A DNA stretch of 6,462 nucleotides, taken from positions 13,622 to 20,083 of the forward strand of contig DENG01000053.1 in assembly GCA_002359975.1 (NCBI GenBank). The letters are read 5' to 3'. Both the position numbers and the translations under genes were made by a program. Shown here one piece after another: positions 5,031-6,462 of this stretch. The notes beneath the pieces are model-generated. The model searched no databases. It was given only the letters and a program-made list of their open reading frames with translations, and was not told the origin of the DNA. How positions within the stretch are numbered: position 1 is the first letter of the stretch; each line of letters starts with the position of its first letter. This DNA is from Polynucleobacter sp. UBA2650. Its GTDB lineage: Bacteria; Pseudomonadota; Gammaproteobacteria; Burkholderiales; Burkholderiaceae.

Positions 5031-6462
5031 TGGCACTCATCACACTCACCGAGGGCAAGTTAGCCTTTGGGCATGTCCCCTTACTCGATCGCACAGCCTT
5101 TTCCCTAGAAAGTGGAGAGCGCATTGGCCTAATTGGACGCAATGGCACAGGGAAGTCATCATTGCTAAAGATCCTCGCTGGCCTTGAGAAGCTCGATGAT
5201 GGCCTCTTGCAGTATCAACAGAATCTACGCATAGCCTATGTAGCCCAAGAACCTATTTTGCAGACCGAGCACACAGTTTTTGAGGCAGCTGCTGAAGGTC
5301 TGGCTCAGGTCAAGGCCTTGCGCGAAGAGTACGAAGCACTTTCAGAGGGCGAGTGGGATGAATCCAATCATGAGCGCTTAGATCAACTGCAATCGCAGCT
5401 GGACGCTCAAGGCGGCTGGAACTGGGAGCAACGCGTTAGCGAAAGCTTAGACCGTTTACACCTCGATGCTAATCAAACGATTGGACAGCTTTCTGGGGGT
5501 ACTAAAAAACGGGTTGCGCTTGCGCAGGCCCTAGTCACCATGCCTGATGTCTTGCTCCTCGATGAACCAACTAACCATCTTGATTTGGATTCGATTCAGT
5601 GGCTAGAGGAACTCTTAAACGCCTATACGGGTGCAATTATCTTCATTACCCATGATCGGGCCTTCTTAGATCATGTTGCTACGCGTATTGTCGAGCTCGA
5701 TCGCGGGATATTACGCAGCTACCCTGGAAATTACTCCAGTTACGAGAAGGTAAAAGAACAAGAACTCAATGCAGAGTCTTTAGCAAATGCCCGAGCCGAT
5801 AAATTACTAGCACAAGAAGAAGTTTGGGTGCGTAAGGGTGTGGAAGCGCGGCGAACACGGAGCGTAGGACGTATAGCTCGACTTGAGAAGCTACGTACTC
5901 TAAGAGCACAACGCCGCAATGCGATGGGCCAGATCAAGCTTGCCATCTCATCCGGGGATCGTAGCGGCAAGATCGTGGCTGACTTACAAAACGTCAGTAA
6001 ATCCTATCAAAAGCCGATTGTGCAAAACTTTACAGCAACCATTTTGCGAGGGGATAAGGTTGGGCTCTTGGGTCCTAATGGTGCTGGCAAGACAACCTTA
6101 CTCAAACTGATTTTAGGAGTCATCCAGCCCGATAGCGGAATTGCAACCATGGGAACGCGGATTGAGGTCGCTTACTTTGATCAGATGCGCGAAGGTTTAA
6201 ATCTAGAGGCTACTCTTGAGGACTTTATTAGTCCGGGTAGCGAGTGGATTGAGATTAATGGCAATCGTAAGCACGTGAAGAGCTATTTAGGCGACTTCTT
6301 ATTTGCGCCCGAGCGAACCAACTCGCCGATTAGTACCTTATCGGGCGGGGAGCGCAACCGCCTTTTGCTTGCCAGACTCTTTGCTCGACCAGCCAATGTC
6401 TTAGTACTCGATGAGCCAACCAATGATTTAGATATTGATACCTTAGATCTACTCGAGCAACT
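5030..6462 (+). CDS. uup: ABC-F family ATPase Uup, N-terminal three-quarters (runs off the right edge)
   Basis: The frame opens with GTG at 5030 and stays open for 477 codons to the window edge. It has two ABC ATPase domains and no membrane segment, as in ABC-F proteins that act on ribosomes rather than in transport. Domain 1 has Walker A GRNGTGKSS at 36-44, signature LSGGTKKR at 154-161, Walker B LLLDEPTNHLD ending at 185 and the H-switch THDR at 207-210. A charged linker (about 240-312) includes EEVWVRKGVEARRTR at 263-277, typical of Uup. Domain 2 has Walker A GPNGAGKTT at 348-356, signature LSGGERNR at 437-444, and Walker B VLDEPTNDLD followed by IDTLDLLE, a Uup hallmark. The second H-switch and the C-terminal coiled coil known from E. 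coli Uup (635 aa) lie outside. The conserved start MALITL supports GTG 5030, with AGAGAG about 10 nt upstream. The start shares a base with the toxin stop, so uup should be read from the toxin-antitoxin transcript. Confidence 0.94.
   Translation, partial: MALITLTEGKLAFGHVPLLDRTAFSLESGERIGLIGRNGTGKSSLLKILAGLEKLDDGLLQYQQNLRIAYVAQEPILQTEHTVFEAAAEGLAQVKALREEYEALSEGEWDESNHERLDQLQSQLDAQGGWNWEQRVSESLDRLHLDANQTIGQLSGGTKKRVALAQALVTMPDVLLLDEPTNHLDLDSIQWLEELLNAYTGAIIFITHDRAFLDHVATRIVELDRGILRSYPGNYSSYEKVKEQELNAESLANARADKLLAQEEVWVRKGVEARRTRSVGRIARLEKLRTLRAQRRNAMGQIKLAISSGDRSGKIVADLQNVSKSYQKPIVQNFTATILRGDKVGLLGPNGAGKTTLLKLILGVIQPDSGIATMGTRIEVAYFDQMREGLNLEATLEDFISPGSEWIEINGNRKHVKSYLGDFLFAPERTNSPISTLSGGERNRLLLARLFARPANVLVLDEPTNDLDIDTLDLLEQ

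Noticed and set aside
5030..6462. ABC-F as an antibiotic-resistance protein or as a transporter subunit
   Set aside because: There are no membrane partners, and the EEVWVRKG...RRTR linker and LDIDTLDLLE segment point to Uup rather than to the resistance ABC-F groups.

Overview
The window looks like chromosomal DNA from a betaproteobacterium. Its GC content is moderate, genes are packed with almost no intergenic space, and the RF3 and Uup sequences read like those of Burkholderiales. A Polynucleobacter-like freshwater genome is my best guess, from protein resemblance only. There are seven genes, two of them cut by the window edges. No rRNA, tRNA, IS element, prophage or CRISPR array is visible.

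Left part (1-1845): the 5' two-thirds of a small GNAT acetyltransferase gene runs leftward off the window. A divergent gene for a COG2509-type FAD-dependent dehydrogenase of unknown substrate starts only 34 bp away. Middle part (1842-4129, minus strand): prfC (peptide chain release factor 3) and a histidine-phosphatase gene form a two-gene operon with 2 bp between them. The phosphatase stop codon overlaps the stop of the convergent FAD gene.

Right part (4171-6462, plus strand): a compact type II toxin-antitoxin module of the DUF1778/TacA (ribbon-helix-helix antitoxin) plus GNAT/TacT (acetyltransferase toxin) kind. It is followed with a 1-nt stop/start overlap by uup, an ABC-F ATPase gene that runs off the right edge.

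The most interesting spot is the 72-bp gap between prfC and the antitoxin. It holds a perfect 11-bp inverted repeat with a 3-bp centre (4171-4195). Each arm ends in a consensus TATAAT, one facing prfC and one facing the toxin-antitoxin genes. This looks like one operator spanning two divergent promoters. The antitoxin could then control its own operon, the co-transcribed uup, and the release-factor gene. The rightward -10 box is so close to the antitoxin ATG that the mRNA is probably leaderless. By family knowledge, TacT-type toxins block translation by acetylating aminoacyl-tRNA, RF3 recycles release factors, and Uup is a ribosome-associated ABC-F protein, so all the genes at this promoter knot concern translation. 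That regulatory link is an inference from layout.
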